Shown here: piece after piece, positions 45,504 to 54,472 of the stretch
Position numbering within the stretch: the stretch's first letter is position 1
How the letters are laid out: each line of letters starts with the position of its first letter
Origin: Desulfovibrio sp. Fe33
GTDB lineage: Bacteria > Desulfobacterota > Desulfovibrionia > Desulfovibrionales > Desulfovibrionaceae
Assembly: GCF_028532725.1 (NCBI RefSeq)
Contig: NZ_JAQKGU010000008.1
Location: 116,940-180,939, forward strand
Length of the DNA: 64,000 nt
Reading direction: 5' to 3'
Notes under the pieces: model-generated
What the model saw: the letters and a program-made list of their open reading frames with translations, nothing else
Told to the model about the DNA's origin: nothing
The model's database searches: none
Translations under genes and position numbers: made by a program

Positions 45504-45519
45504 TTGGCACGATAGTTGT
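45504..45519 (+). promoter_or_regulatory. Sigma-54 promoter of the Mo-oxidoreductase operon
   Basis: TGGCAC-GATAG-TTGTT fits the -24/-12 consensus TGGCAC-N5-TTGCW in all but one base. It lies 50 bp before the ATG at 45570 and behind a sigma-54 response regulator gene. Confidence 0.8.
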
Positions 45520-45569
45520 TAAGTCGCTTGGTAGTTTGCGATTGTTGTTACCTCTGAAAGAAGTAGAGA

Positions 45570-48011
45570 ATGAGAATGAGCAAGAAAAAAACCGACTCTC
45601 CTGCCTTCGGCAGCGTCAAGCGGCGGAGCGTCCTCAAGTGGGGCGCGATGTTGGGCAGCATGGCCGCCGTCTCCGGCGGGGGCCTCTTCTACGGACTGAA
45701 CAAGGCCAACGGAACTCCTGCCAAGGATGAAAAGCTGGTCTGGACGTCGTGCAACGTCAACTGCGGCGGCCGTTGCCTGCTGCGCGCCCATGTCACGGAC
45801 GGCGTCGTCACCCAGATCGAAACGGACAACGGCGGCGACGAGACATACGGCCTGCATGAAATCCGCGCCTGCCTGCGCGGCCGTTCCATGCGGCGGCGCA
45901 TGTACGCCCCCGAACGCCTGAAGTACCCCATGCGGCGCGTAGGCGAACGCGGGGAAGGCAAGTTCGAACGCATCTCGTGGGACGAAGCCCTGGACGAAAT
46001 TTCCAACAGGCTGAAGAAAACCCTCAAGGATTACGGCAACGAGGCGGTGTACCTGAATTACGCCACAGGCAACCTGGGCGCGGTGCTGTCCAAGTCCTGG
46101 CCCCCGGCCGCCACTCCCGTAGCGCGGCTCATGAACTGCCTGGGCGGATACCTCAACCACTACGGCGACTACAGCACCTCCCAGATATCCGCGTCACTGC
46201 CCTACATGTTCGGCAGCTCGTGGGTACGGGGCAACCACATCAACGATGTGGCCAACTCCCAGTTGACCGTGCTCTTCGGCAACAACCCGGCCGGCACCCG
46301 CATGAGCGGCGGCGGCACCTCCTATGACCTGATCGAGGCCAAGAAGAAAGGCAACACCCGCATCATCGTCATAGACCCCAGGCACACCGACACCGCGGCC
46401 GCCGTGGCCGACGAATGGATTCCCATTCGCCCCGGCACCGACGCAGCCCTGGTCAGCGCCCTCGCCTACGTCATGATAAGCGAAGACCTGGTGGATCATG
46501 AATTCCTCTCCCGCTGTACCGTGGGATTCTCCGAGGAGTCCATGCCGGAAGGCATCCCCGCCGGGAACTCCTACAAATCCTACATCATGGGCGTAGGTCC
46601 CGACCGCACGCCCAAGACGCCCGAGTGGGCCGCGGCCATCACCGGCATCCCCCGCGAACGCATCGTCAGGCTGGCCCGCGAAATCGCCACGGCCAAGCCG
46701 TGCTTCATCGCCCAGGGATGGGGCGTACAACGCCAGGCGAACGGCGAGCACAACTCGCTGGCCATCTGTGCGCTTGCCGTCATCACCGGCAACGTCGGCG
46801 TCCAAGGCGGCAACACCGGCGCCCGTGAAGGCGACCAGGGCCTGAAGTTCGGCGTGTTCCCCACGCTGAAGAACCCCGTTTCCACGTCCATCTCCTGTTT
46901 CATGTGGACGGACGCCATCGAACGCGGACCCGAGATGACGGCGCTCGCCGACGGCGTCCAGGGACGCGACAAGCTTGAAGTGCCCATCAAGTTCATCTGG
47001 AACTTCGCGGGCAACTGTATCGTCAACCAGCATTCGGAAGTCGCCAAGACCTCCCGCATCCTGAAGGACGACAGCAAGTGTGAAACCATCGTGGTCATCG
47101 ACAACTTCATGACCGCCAGCGCCCGTTTCGCGGACATCCTGCTTCCCGGCACCTTCAACCTGGAAGAAGACGACTTCGCCAACAACGGGAAAAGCGCGTT
47201 GCTCAAGTATGTCATCTTCGCCAAGAAGGCCGTGGAACCGTTCTTCGAATCGCGCTCCATCTACGACATATGCGCCGGAGTTGCGGAACGCATGGGCGCG
47301 GGCCAGGCTTTCACCGAGGGCATGACACGCGACCAATGGGTGCGCAAGATCTACGAGGAATCCCGGAACTACCTGCCGGGCCTGCCCCCGACCCTGGAGG
47401 AAGCGTTCGAGATGGGAGTGTACAAGGAGAAGATCGAAGGACCGACGCCCGTTCCCTACAAGGAATTCCGCGAAAATCCCGAGGCGAACCCCCTGTCCAC
47501 GCCGTCCGGCAAGATCGAAATCTTCAGCAAGCGGTTGTGGAACATCGGCCACACCTGGGAACTGCACGACGGCGACCGCATCTCGGCGCTGCCTGAGTAC
47601 CAGGCCGCATGGGAAGGACCGACCGACCCCAAACGCAAGGAATTCCCCCTTCAGATGATCGGGCACCACTACAAGCAGCGCACCCACTCCACCTACGGCA
47701 ACGTCGACTGGCTGAAGCAGGTCGCCCCGCAGGAGTTGTGGATCAACCAGCTGGACGCGGACAAGCGCGGCATCAAGCACGGCGACATGGTGAAGGTGTT
47801 CAACGACCGGGGCACGGTCTTCATCCAGGCGAAAGTGACGAAGCGCATCATGCCCGGCGTCCTCAGCCTGCCCCAGGGAGCCTGGTTCACCCCTGACAAG
47901 GACGGCGCGGACCACGGCGGCTGCGTGAACGTATTGACGTCACAACGCCCCAGCCCCCTGTCGAAAGGCAATCCCCAGCACACCAACCTCGTCGAAGTCG
48001 TCAAGGCTTAA
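45570..48011 (+). CDS. DMSO-reductase-family molybdopterin oxidoreductase, catalytic subunit
   Basis: The 813-residue protein starts with a twin-arginine signal (KRRSVLKWG, R18-R19), so it is folded with cofactor and exported. The first domain binds a [4Fe-4S] cluster: C61, C65, C69 and C101. The bis-MGD domains follow (FGNNPAGTRMSGGG, IDPRHTDTAA, WNFAGNCIVNQHSE), with YGDYSTSQ where DmsA-type enzymes have their Mo-binding serine, and the C-terminal dinucleotide domain (HYKQRTHSTYGNV). The order with an Fe-S subunit, membrane anchor and chaperone is that of dmsABCD, so the likely job is reduction of an S- or N-oxide; the substrate is not certain. A second ATG lies at 45576. Confidence 0.9.
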   Translation: MRMSKKKTDSPAFGSVKRRSVLKWGAMLGSMAAVSGGGLFYGLNKANGTPAKDEKLVWTSCNVNCGGRCLLRAHVTDGVVTQIETDNGGDETYGLHEIRACLRGRSMRRRMYAPERLKYPMRRVGERGEGKFERISWDEALDEISNRLKKTLKDYGNEAVYLNYATGNLGAVLSKSWPPAATPVARLMNCLGGYLNHYGDYSTSQISASLPYMFGSSWVRGNHINDVANSQLTVLFGNNPAGTRMSGGGTSYDLIEAKKKGNTRIIVIDPRHTDTAAAVADEWIPIRPGTDAALVSALAYVMISEDLVDHEFLSRCTVGFSEESMPEGIPAGNSYKSYIMGVGPDRTPKTPEWAAAITGIPRERIVRLAREIATAKPCFIAQGWGVQRQANGEHNSLAICALAVITGNVGVQGGNTGAREGDQGLKFGVFPTLKNPVSTSISCFMWTDAIERGPEMTALADGVQGRDKLEVPIKFIWNFAGNCIVNQHSEVAKTSRILKDDSKCETIVVIDNFMTASARFADILLPGTFNLEEDDFANNGKSALLKYVIFAKKAVEPFFESRSIYDICAGVAERMGAGQAFTEGMTRDQWVRKIYEESRNYLPGLPPTLEEAFEMGVYKEKIEGPTPVPYKEFRENPEANPLSTPSGKIEIFSKRLWNIGHTWELHDGDRISALPEYQAAWEGPTDPKRKEFPLQMIGHHYKQRTHSTYGNVDWLKQVAPQELWINQLDADKRGIKHGDMVKVFNDRGTVFIQAKVTKRIMPGVLSLPQGAWFTPDKDGADHGGCVNVLTSQRPSPLSKGNPQHTNLVEVVKA

Positions 48012-48021
48012 GGAGGAATTC

Positions 48022-48642
48022 ATGTTGAAGCGTCCAGCTTTCCATATAGACAACTCCCGCTGTACGGGGTGCAAGACATGCATGATCGCCTGCATCGACA
48101 AGCACGACCTGCCCCTTGGCGTCCTGTGGCGGCGGGTAACGGAATACGTCGGCGGTGAATGGGTGGAGCGCCCGGATGGCACCTGCACGCAAAACGTGTT
48201 CAGCTACTATCTGTCCGTTTCCTGCAACCACTGCGAGAACCCGATCTGCGTCCGCTCGTGTCCCACCACGGCCATGCACAAGAACGAAGACGGCATCGTG
48301 ACCGTCGATCAGGACAAGTGCGTCGGCTGCCGCTACTGCGAATGGGGCTGCCCCTATTCCGCTCCGCAATACAATGCGGAGTTGGGCAAGATGACCAAGT
48401 GCGACTTCTGCCGCGACTACCTCAAGGAGGGCAAGGAGCCCGCCTGTGTCGCCGCCTGCCCCTGTCGCGCCCTGGACTTCGGTGAATACGACGAACTTGT
48501 CGCCAAATACGGCAATCTCAACATCGTGGCTCCGTTGCCCGATCCCAACATCACCCAGCCCAACCTGATCGTCACGCCCGCCATGAACGCCAAGCCCGGC
48601 GGGTCCAAGATGGGTAAAATCAGCAACCCCGAGGAGGTGTAG
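48022..48642 (+). CDS. DmsB-type four-cluster ferredoxin subunit
   Basis: The 206-residue protein has four ferredoxin motifs: CTGCKTCMIAC, CNHCENPICVRSCP, CVGCRYCEWGCP, and CDFCRDYLKEGKEPACVAACP, the usual set of DmsB-like electron-transfer subunits. AAGGAGG stands before the ATG ten bases after the catalytic subunit gene. It moves electrons between the membrane anchor and the Mo subunit. Confidence 0.92.
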   Translation: MLKRPAFHIDNSRCTGCKTCMIACIDKHDLPLGVLWRRVTEYVGGEWVERPDGTCTQNVFSYYLSVSCNHCENPICVRSCPTTAMHKNEDGIVTVDQDKCVGCRYCEWGCPYSAPQYNAELGKMTKCDFCRDYLKEGKEPACVAACPCRALDFGEYDELVAKYGNLNIVAPLPDPNITQPNLIVTPAMNAKPGGSKMGKISNPEEV

Positions 48643-48644
48643 CA

Positions 48645-49511
48645 ATGTTTTCCAGTGATTGGAGCCTCGTCCTGTTCACCATCCTCGTTCAGAGCGCCGT
48701 GGGTATCGTGGTCATAACCGAAGCCGCCCGGCTCTTTGCCGGAGCGTCCGGCTCGGCCCTGCGCTGGCAGACTCCGGTGGCCTGCGTCATGACCGCCCTG
48801 GGACTGATCCTGTCCCTTACCCACCTCGGCACTCCCCTGCACAGCGTGTTCACCATCATGAACCTGGGCAACTCGTGGCTCAGCCGCGAAATCCTGTCCG
48901 TGTCCGCCTTCTTCATCGCGATCTGCGCGCTCGCCTTCATGAGAATGCGCAACGATGCAGTCAAGGCGACGGGCCTGTCCGTGCTCGCCATGGCGCTCGG
49001 ACTTCTCGCCGTCTTCGTCATGACCAAGGTCTACCTGCTTGAGACCGTGCCCGCGTGGAACAGCGTGGCCACGGCGTTCAGCTTCTACGGCACGATGCTC
49101 CTGGCCGGAGCGGTCGCCAGCGGCGTGATCGGCAGCATTGAAAACAGCGGCAAGGATTGTGGCGAAGACTGCACGTCCGTCACCGGTCTGCTCTGCGCCT
49201 CCGCGCAAGCGGGTCTCGCCCTCAAGTTCATCGCCGTGGCCCTGGGCATGATCGCCCTTGGCAGCGTCGGCAGCCTCGGGACCAGCGGTCTCGATCTCGT
49301 CGCAGGCGAAGGCGTGTCGGCGCAGATCGTCCGTATAGCCATGATCTGCGCCGGTGCCGGCGTGTTCACATGGTTCGGCTTCAAGGCCATGGGCACCCGG
49401 CAGCTCCGCCTCGCCATGAACCCCGCCCTCTGCGCCCTGGCCCTGGTCATGGCCGGCGAGATCATCGACCGGCTCATGTTCTACGGGACCTACATGCGCA
49501 TCGGCATATAA
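48645..49511 (+). CDS. DmsC-type membrane anchor subunit
   Basis: A 288-residue protein with eight membrane helices, beginning SSDWSLVLFTILVQSAVGIVV and containing LSLTHLGTPLHSVFTIMNLGNSWLSREI, the conserved quinol-site region of DmsC proteins. It starts two bases after the ferredoxin subunit stop, with GAGGAGG upstream. It oxidises quinol and anchors the complex. Confidence 0.9.
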   Translation: MFSSDWSLVLFTILVQSAVGIVVITEAARLFAGASGSALRWQTPVACVMTALGLILSLTHLGTPLHSVFTIMNLGNSWLSREILSVSAFFIAICALAFMRMRNDAVKATGLSVLAMALGLLAVFVMTKVYLLETVPAWNSVATAFSFYGTMLLAGAVASGVIGSIENSGKDCGEDCTSVTGLLCASAQAGLALKFIAVALGMIALGSVGSLGTSGLDLVAGEGVSAQIVRIAMICAGAGVFTWFGFKAMGTRQLRLAMNPALCALALVMAGEIIDRLMFYGTYMRIGI

Positions 49512-49556
49512 CGTCAACAATGGCCCGGAGGTTCGCCTCCGGGCCGTCATTACATT

Positions 49557-50195
49557 ATGAACGCAGAACAACTCGGCGCGTGCGCCCTCAGCCTGAATTT
49601 TCTCGCCCGGCTCTTCATCGAACCGCCGGATGCGGCCTTCATCAACCAGATTCGTGAAAACAACGTGTTCGGGGAATGGCCCCTTGAGCCTCTCTCCGAT
49701 GCGGCGAACGAAGCGCTTCTGCTCCTCGAAAAAGACGTCCAGGACCATGACGAAGCGGCCCTTGAGGCGGAGTACACCGTCCTCTTCATCGGCCCCGACG
49801 ACGCAGTTCCCCTTTGGGAATCCGTATGGACCACTAAGGACAAGCTGCTGTTCGACGGTCCCATGTTCGACGTACGCGACGCCTATGCCCGATACGGTCT
49901 CGTTTCGCCCAACCCCGAGCACGAACCCGACGACCACATAGGGCTGGAAATGTCCTTTCTCGGCGGCGTGATGGGATGCGCGGCCGAGGCGGTCGACAAC
50001 GGCGATACGGAATCGGCGGATCGGCACCTGGCCATGGCAGGCGATTTCCTGAACAAACATATCGCCCCTTGGTCCAACCTATTCCTGGAAGCTGTCTCCG
50101 GGCACGAGTCATCCTCTTTTTACAACGCCGTTTCCACCGTTTCCATCGACACTCTTGCCCAGGCTGCCGACCTCCTGCGACCTGAGCAAGCCTGA
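49557..50195 (+). CDS. TorD/DmsD-family maturation chaperone
   Basis: The helical 212-residue protein shows the family signature in its centre (ALEAEYTVLFIGPDDAVPLWESVW and PDDHIGLEMSFLG) and the usual length. Such chaperones bind the Tat signal of the Mo subunit and help cofactor insertion. The gene follows the anchor gene by 45 bases, with a CCGGAGG-TTCGCCTCCGG hairpin in between. Start at the ATG at 49557. Confidence 0.85.
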   Translation: MNAEQLGACALSLNFLARLFIEPPDAAFINQIRENNVFGEWPLEPLSDAANEALLLLEKDVQDHDEAALEAEYTVLFIGPDDAVPLWESVWTTKDKLLFDGPMFDVRDAYARYGLVSPNPEHEPDDHIGLEMSFLGGVMGCAAEAVDNGDTESADRHLAMAGDFLNKHIAPWSNLFLEAVSGHESSSFYNAVSTVSIDTLAQAADLLRPEQA

Positions 50196-50214
50196 TTACC
50201 GACGGGCCGCCGCC

Positions 50215-51249
50215 ATGCTCAACGCCCCTGCCGTCAACACCTCGCTTTGTCCACTACATATGGGCGGCCGGTGTGCGCGGTGCATGACGGTATGCCCATC
50301 GGACGCCATAGACCTGCGCGACGGACCGGCTATCCGCGCCGATTCGTGCAGAAACTGCGGAGCCTGCGCCTCGGTGTGCCCCACTGGGGCGCTGGTCCAC
50401 GACGCACCGGCCGCCCTGCTCCGCAGCCTTGCGGAACGCCCTGACGCCCCCCAGGCCCTGCGCTGTCCCAAAGCAGGACGATGCGCGCCGGACGAACTTC
50501 CGGTTCCCGGATGCCTTTCCAGCCTCGGCCTTGAAACCCTGCTGGCCCTTTGGCGCCGACAAAAAGGGACCGTCACCTTCCTCACCGGAAATTGCGCCGC
50601 CTGCCGGATCGGCGACGAAGGTACGACATTCAGGAGAGTCCTTGAACAGGCCCGGTCAATCCTGGCAAAATCGACGGACGCTCCGAAAAAACCATTCATC
50701 GTAAAAACCTGGTCCCCAAAAGACGCGCCGTCCCGCCGTGAAAGCGACGTGTCTCTATCCAGGCGGGGATTTCTGGGATTCCTGGCAGGAGGCCACACGG
50801 CCTCTTCCGGCTCAGGATCGTCCTCCACAAAGAACGAAGGCGGCAAACGGCACCAATTGGCCGGACACCTTAAGGCGTTGAACGCCAAAGGGCCCGCGCC
50901 CGAAGGACTGGCTTTCGCCATGATGCGGGGCGACGGCCATTGCACCGCCTGTGGAGCCTGCGCCAACGTCTGCGCAACCGGCGCTATTAGATTGACGGGT
51001 GAAGACTCCCTGCGCGCGCTGGAATTCATTTCCGCCCTGTGCGTGGACTGCGGAGCCTGCGTCAACGTCTGCCTGCCGCGCTTTCTCCATCCCTATCCCC
51101 CGGACCTCGCCTCCTTCTCGCTTTCCCCGCACACGCTCTTTCAAGGCGAGACCGGCACTTGCAAACGATGCCGGGCCAAAACCACCGCCCTGGACGAAAA
51201 CGGATACTGTCCTGTTTGCTCCCGCCGAATCCAGGCGATGCGCGACTGA
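50215..51249 (+). CDS. Multi-cluster ferredoxin-like protein with internal Tat-like motif
   Basis: I start at 50215 (MLNAPAVNTS), just behind the chaperone gene. In 344 residues: an N-terminal pair of ferredoxin motifs (CARCMTVCPSDA with a distant first Cys; CRNCGACASVCP), a middle region with a CPKAGRC and a NCAACRIG element, then at 181-195 LSRRGFLGFLAGG, a twin-arginine motif with hydrophobic stretch but not at the N-terminus, and finally CTACGACANVCATG, CVDCGACVNVCLP and a zinc ribbon (CKRCRAK...CPVC). It resembles a NapF-like part fused to a NapG-like part. A GTG at 50749 could start a separate exported form. Probably electron transfer to or maturation of the Mo enzyme. Confidence 0.75.
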   Translation: MLNAPAVNTSLCPLHMGGRCARCMTVCPSDAIDLRDGPAIRADSCRNCGACASVCPTGALVHDAPAALLRSLAERPDAPQALRCPKAGRCAPDELPVPGCLSSLGLETLLALWRRQKGTVTFLTGNCAACRIGDEGTTFRRVLEQARSILAKSTDAPKKPFIVKTWSPKDAPSRRESDVSLSRRGFLGFLAGGHTASSGSGSSSTKNEGGKRHQLAGHLKALNAKGPAPEGLAFAMMRGDGHCTACGACANVCATGAIRLTGEDSLRALEFISALCVDCGACVNVCLPRFLHPYPPDLASFSLSPHTLFQGETGTCKRCRAKTTALDENGYCPVCSRRIQAMRD

Positions 51250-51397
51250 TCCCGCCCTCATCCAAAAAGGAGCGGCGGCGAAGCCCGGGACGCAATAGGT
51301 CCGGCTTCGCCGCCGCGTGCATGTCTTCTCGGCCCGGGCCGTGGATGACGGAAGGATGGGGCGTCCCCTGTCACCCGGCGGCCCGGACGAGGTCTTT

Positions 51398-52705
51398 CTA
51401 TTTCTTCATGGCTTCGGCAAGCAATTGGATGACGTGCTTGACCGGCATGTCCGTGCCCACGTTCCGGCGAATCCCGTCGCGCAACTGGAGAATGCAGCCG
51501 GGACACGCCGTGGCCATGACGTCGGCGCGGGTTGCCGCCGCGTCGTCAATCTTCTTGGCCTGAATCCGCTTGGACCGCTCCATGTTGGCCAGGCAGTAGG
51601 TGCCGCCCAGGCCGCAGCAGGCTTCCGGGCGGCGCATCTCGTTGACCGGACCGCCGGTGGCCATTTCCAACACAGCGCGGGGTTCCTTGACGATCTTCTG
51701 CGCTTTGCGCAGATGACACGGGTCATGGTAGGTGGCGCTGACCGGAGCCTTCTTTTCCAGCAACCCTTCGAGCCGTTCCCGGTCCACGCGAGTCATCAGA
51801 TATTCCGAGATGTCCAGGGTGCGTTCAGCGATGTTCCGCAGACCGGCCGCGAGTTCGCCGTCGTCTCCGAAACGGTCCAGGTAGCCGTGCTTGAGCATAT
51901 GGCCGCACGACGCGCACGCCGTAACGATGGCTACGTCGTCGCCGTCGTTCGCCAGAGCCTTCACATTCCGTTCGGCCTGCTTGCGGACCACGTCGGCCTC
52001 GCCCGAGGCCAGCATGGGCATACCGCAGCACGCCTGCTCCTGCGGAACTTCCACCGACACGCCGAGCCCGTTGAGGACCTTGACCAGGCTATGGCCGATT
52101 TCGGTCATGCTGTAGTTGGTCATGCAGCCGGTGAAAAAGACGACGCGGGGTTGCCCGGGCTTGCCGGAGAACCGCACTTCGTTCCGGAAGGACTTGGCGG
52201 CCAATTGGGGAACGTACTGTTCCTTGTCCACGCCAGGCATGGCGAAACGGCGGTAAAGGCCGCTCGTGCCGGGAACGCCCTTGAAGGCCAGCCGCTGCGC
52301 CACGGAGCCGATCCTGGCCCCCGCATCGAGAACCGCCCGAGGCAGGGACAGGGTTTCTGCCACGGCCTTCTTGAGAGCCGGGACGCCCATCTCGTCGGCG
52401 AACGCCTCGCGCACGGCGATGACCACCTTATCCGCCCGCGCGCCGCTGGAACACTGGCTGGCGCAGCCGGTGCAGAGCAGACAGTTGTCGAAAAGCTCAC
52501 GGGTATGCCCGTTGAACTCCAGATCGCCGCGCGCCAGACTTTCGGCAATGGCGATCTTGCCGCGTGCTGTATACCGTTCCGAAGGGGTATCGTCGAAAAC
52601 GGGACAGACGGTCCGGCATTCGCCGCAACGGATGCACTTGTCGACCTCATTTTTGACCAGCCTCAGGAGAACGGCCATTTTTTCTTCGTGTGTCTGTTTG
52701 GTCAT
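51398..52705 (-). CDS. glcF: GlcF-type Fe-S subunit of a 2-hydroxyacid dehydrogenase
   Basis: The 435-residue protein begins with two ferredoxin motifs (CIRCGECRTVCP; CLLCTGCASQCSSG) followed by two CCG domains (CMTNYSMTEIG...ACCGMP; CHLRKAQK...ACCGLGG, and CASCGHML, CPGCILQL). This is the layout of the glycolate oxidase Fe-S subunit and of heterodisulfide-reductase-D-like proteins. It takes electrons from the flavin subunit encoded just upstream (three bases between). The physiological substrate could be glycolate, lactate or another 2-hydroxyacid. Confidence 0.88.
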   Translation of the reverse strand: MTKQTHEEKMAVLLRLVKNEVDKCIRCGECRTVCPVFDDTPSERYTARGKIAIAESLARGDLEFNGHTRELFDNCLLCTGCASQCSSGARADKVVIAVREAFADEMGVPALKKAVAETLSLPRAVLDAGARIGSVAQRLAFKGVPGTSGLYRRFAMPGVDKEQYVPQLAAKSFRNEVRFSGKPGQPRVVFFTGCMTNYSMTEIGHSLVKVLNGLGVSVEVPQEQACCGMPMLASGEADVVRKQAERNVKALANDGDDVAIVTACASCGHMLKHGYLDRFGDDGELAAGLRNIAERTLDISEYLMTRVDRERLEGLLEKKAPVSATYHDPCHLRKAQKIVKEPRAVLEMATGGPVNEMRRPEACCGLGGTYCLANMERSKRIQAKKIDDAAATRADVMATACPGCILQLRDGIRRNVGTDMPVKHVIQLLAEAMKK

Positions 52706-52708
52706 GAT

Positions 52709-54085
52709 TTATCCCTTGAGCATGACTTTGCCCGGATTGAGCAGGCCCTTCGGATCGAACAGCGCCTTGACGCTGCGCATGAGCTTCATGGTCGGCTCGT
52801 CGATGTTCCAGTGCAGGTTCTCGACCTTGACGCACCCGATGCCGTGCTCGGCCGCGATGCGCCCTTCCAGCTCGACCACCGCCTTGACCACGTCCTGCTT
52901 GGCCTGCATGGGGAAGGGGCCGCCGCCCTTTCCGGTGGTCATGCCGATATGGATGTTGCCGTCGCCGTAATGGCCGAAGTTGGCGATGATGATGTTGTAG
53001 CGTTCGGCGATCTCGTCCAGCTTGCGGATCATCATGGGGATGCGCGCGATGGGGACCGAGACGTCGTCGTCTTCCCACTCCGTGGCGATCTCGCACAGTG
53101 CGAAGGAGAGCGCGCGCCGCGCCTTCCAGAGGTCCTCGCGGTCCTCGTCGGACTCGGCCTTCCTGAATGTGATGACGCCGCACCGCTCGCAGGCGGCCTG
53201 AATCTTATCGACCTCGGAATCGAGCGCGTGGTCGGAGCCGTCCACCTCCATCAGCAGAAGCGCGCCCTCTTCCGGCTTGGCCCCGAAACCGATGGCCTTT
53301 TCCACCGCTTCCACGGAGATGCGGTCCAGGAATTCGAGCGTGGCGGGACGCACGCCGGTCGCGTAGATGGCGCTGACCGCCTCGGCGGCCTTCTCCAGGG
53401 TGGCGAAGGTGGCGGTCATGGTGCGGCGCGCCTCCGGCTTGGGTACGACCTTGACCACAGCCTTGGTGATGATGCCGAGCGTTCCCTCGGAGCCGACGAA
53501 CAGTTCGGTCAGGTTGTAGCCGGCCACGTCCTTGATGCATTTCGAGCCGGTCTTGACGATGTCGCCGTTGGGCAGGACCACTTCCAGCCCCATGACATAC
53601 TGCTTGGTGACGCCGTATTTGACCGCGCGGATGCCGCCCGCGTTTTCCGCGATATTGCCGCCGATGGTGGCGAAACCGGTGGACGCGGGGTCGGGCGGGT
53701 ACATCAGGCCGATCTTGTCCACCTCGGCCTGGAGATCCTTCACGACCACGCCGGGCTCCAGAATGACGAGAAAGTTATCCCTGTCGACTTCGAGAATCCG
53801 GTTGAACCGGTCCATGGCCATGACGATGCCGCCCTCGACCGGGACGCAGCCGCCGGTGTATCCGCTGCCCCCGCCGCGCGGCGTGACGAAAACGTCGTAC
53901 TTGTACGCCAGCTTCATGATTTCGGACACCTCTTCCCTGTTCATGGGCGAAACCACGCCTTCCGGCTTGGCCCGCTTCTCGGGATTGGCGTCGTACGAGT
54001 AGGCGACCATGTCCTCCGGGGAGAAGGTGCAACGGTCTTCGCCTACGAGCTGTTTCAAACTGTTGATGAATTCCTGATTCAGCAT
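52709..54085 (-). CDS. glcD: GlcD-type FAD-linked 2-hydroxyacid dehydrogenase
   Basis: The 458-residue flavoprotein has the FAD_binding_4 fold (PRGGGSGYTGGCVPVEGGIVM, ILEPGVVVKDLQ, YPPDPASTGFATIGGNIAENAGG) and the C-terminal FAD-oxidase domain ending HGIGCVKVENL...MRSVKALFDPKGLLNPGKVM. It oxidises a 2-hydroxyacid to the 2-oxoacid. I start at 54085 because GGAG stands seven bases upstream; a TTG four codons earlier is less likely. Together with the Fe-S gene it could feed the oxidoreductase encoded at the head of the cluster. Confidence 0.88.
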   Translation of the reverse strand: MLNQEFINSLKQLVGEDRCTFSPEDMVAYSYDANPEKRAKPEGVVSPMNREEVSEIMKLAYKYDVFVTPRGGGSGYTGGCVPVEGGIVMAMDRFNRILEVDRDNFLVILEPGVVVKDLQAEVDKIGLMYPPDPASTGFATIGGNIAENAGGIRAVKYGVTKQYVMGLEVVLPNGDIVKTGSKCIKDVAGYNLTELFVGSEGTLGIITKAVVKVVPKPEARRTMTATFATLEKAAEAVSAIYATGVRPATLEFLDRISVEAVEKAIGFGAKPEEGALLLMEVDGSDHALDSEVDKIQAACERCGVITFRKAESDEDREDLWKARRALSFALCEIATEWEDDDVSVPIARIPMMIRKLDEIAERYNIIIANFGHYGDGNIHIGMTTGKGGGPFPMQAKQDVVKAVVELEGRIAAEHGIGCVKVENLHWNIDEPTMKLMRSVKALFDPKGLLNPGKVMLKG

Positions 54086-54127
54086 GGAATACTCCAAGAT
54101 GGATTTATGGTTTGGTTGTTGCGATGC

Positions 54128-54472
54128 CTACTCGCCCGAAGTGAGGTTGAGCGAGATGACGCCGATCATGATAATGACGATACTGAGCAGCTTTTTTGGG
54201 TTGATCCCCTCGTGGAAAAGCAGGACGCCCAGGGCCGAGGTGGCCACGATGCCCACGCCCGACCATATGGCGTAGGCCACGCCCAATTCGATCTTCTTTA
54301 CCGCCAGGCTCATGGCGTAGAACGAGGTGCAATAGAGGCAGACCACGCAGGCCGATGGAGCGAACCTGGTGAACCCCTCGGAATACTTGATCGCCATGGT
54401 GCCGCCCACTTCGAGCAGGATGGCGGAATAGAGCAGCACCCAACTGTTCTTCAACAAGGCGAGGCTAGCCAT
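54128..54472 (-). CDS. Small multidrug-resistance (SMR) family protein
   Basis: A 114-residue protein with four membrane helices. The first helix has the SMR glutamate in LLYSAILLEVGGTMAIKYSEGF, and the fourth ends LSIVIIMIGVISLNLTSGE. SMR dimers export cations or guanidinium-like compounds. The start overlaps the end of the symporter gene by eight bases, so it is part of the same operon, an odd companion for acid catabolism. Confidence 0.88.
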   Translation of the reverse strand: MASLALLKNSWVLLYSAILLEVGGTMAIKYSEGFTRFAPSACVVCLYCTSFYAMSLAVKKIELGVAYAIWSGVGIVATSALGVLLFHEGINPKKLLSIVIIMIGVISLNLTSGE

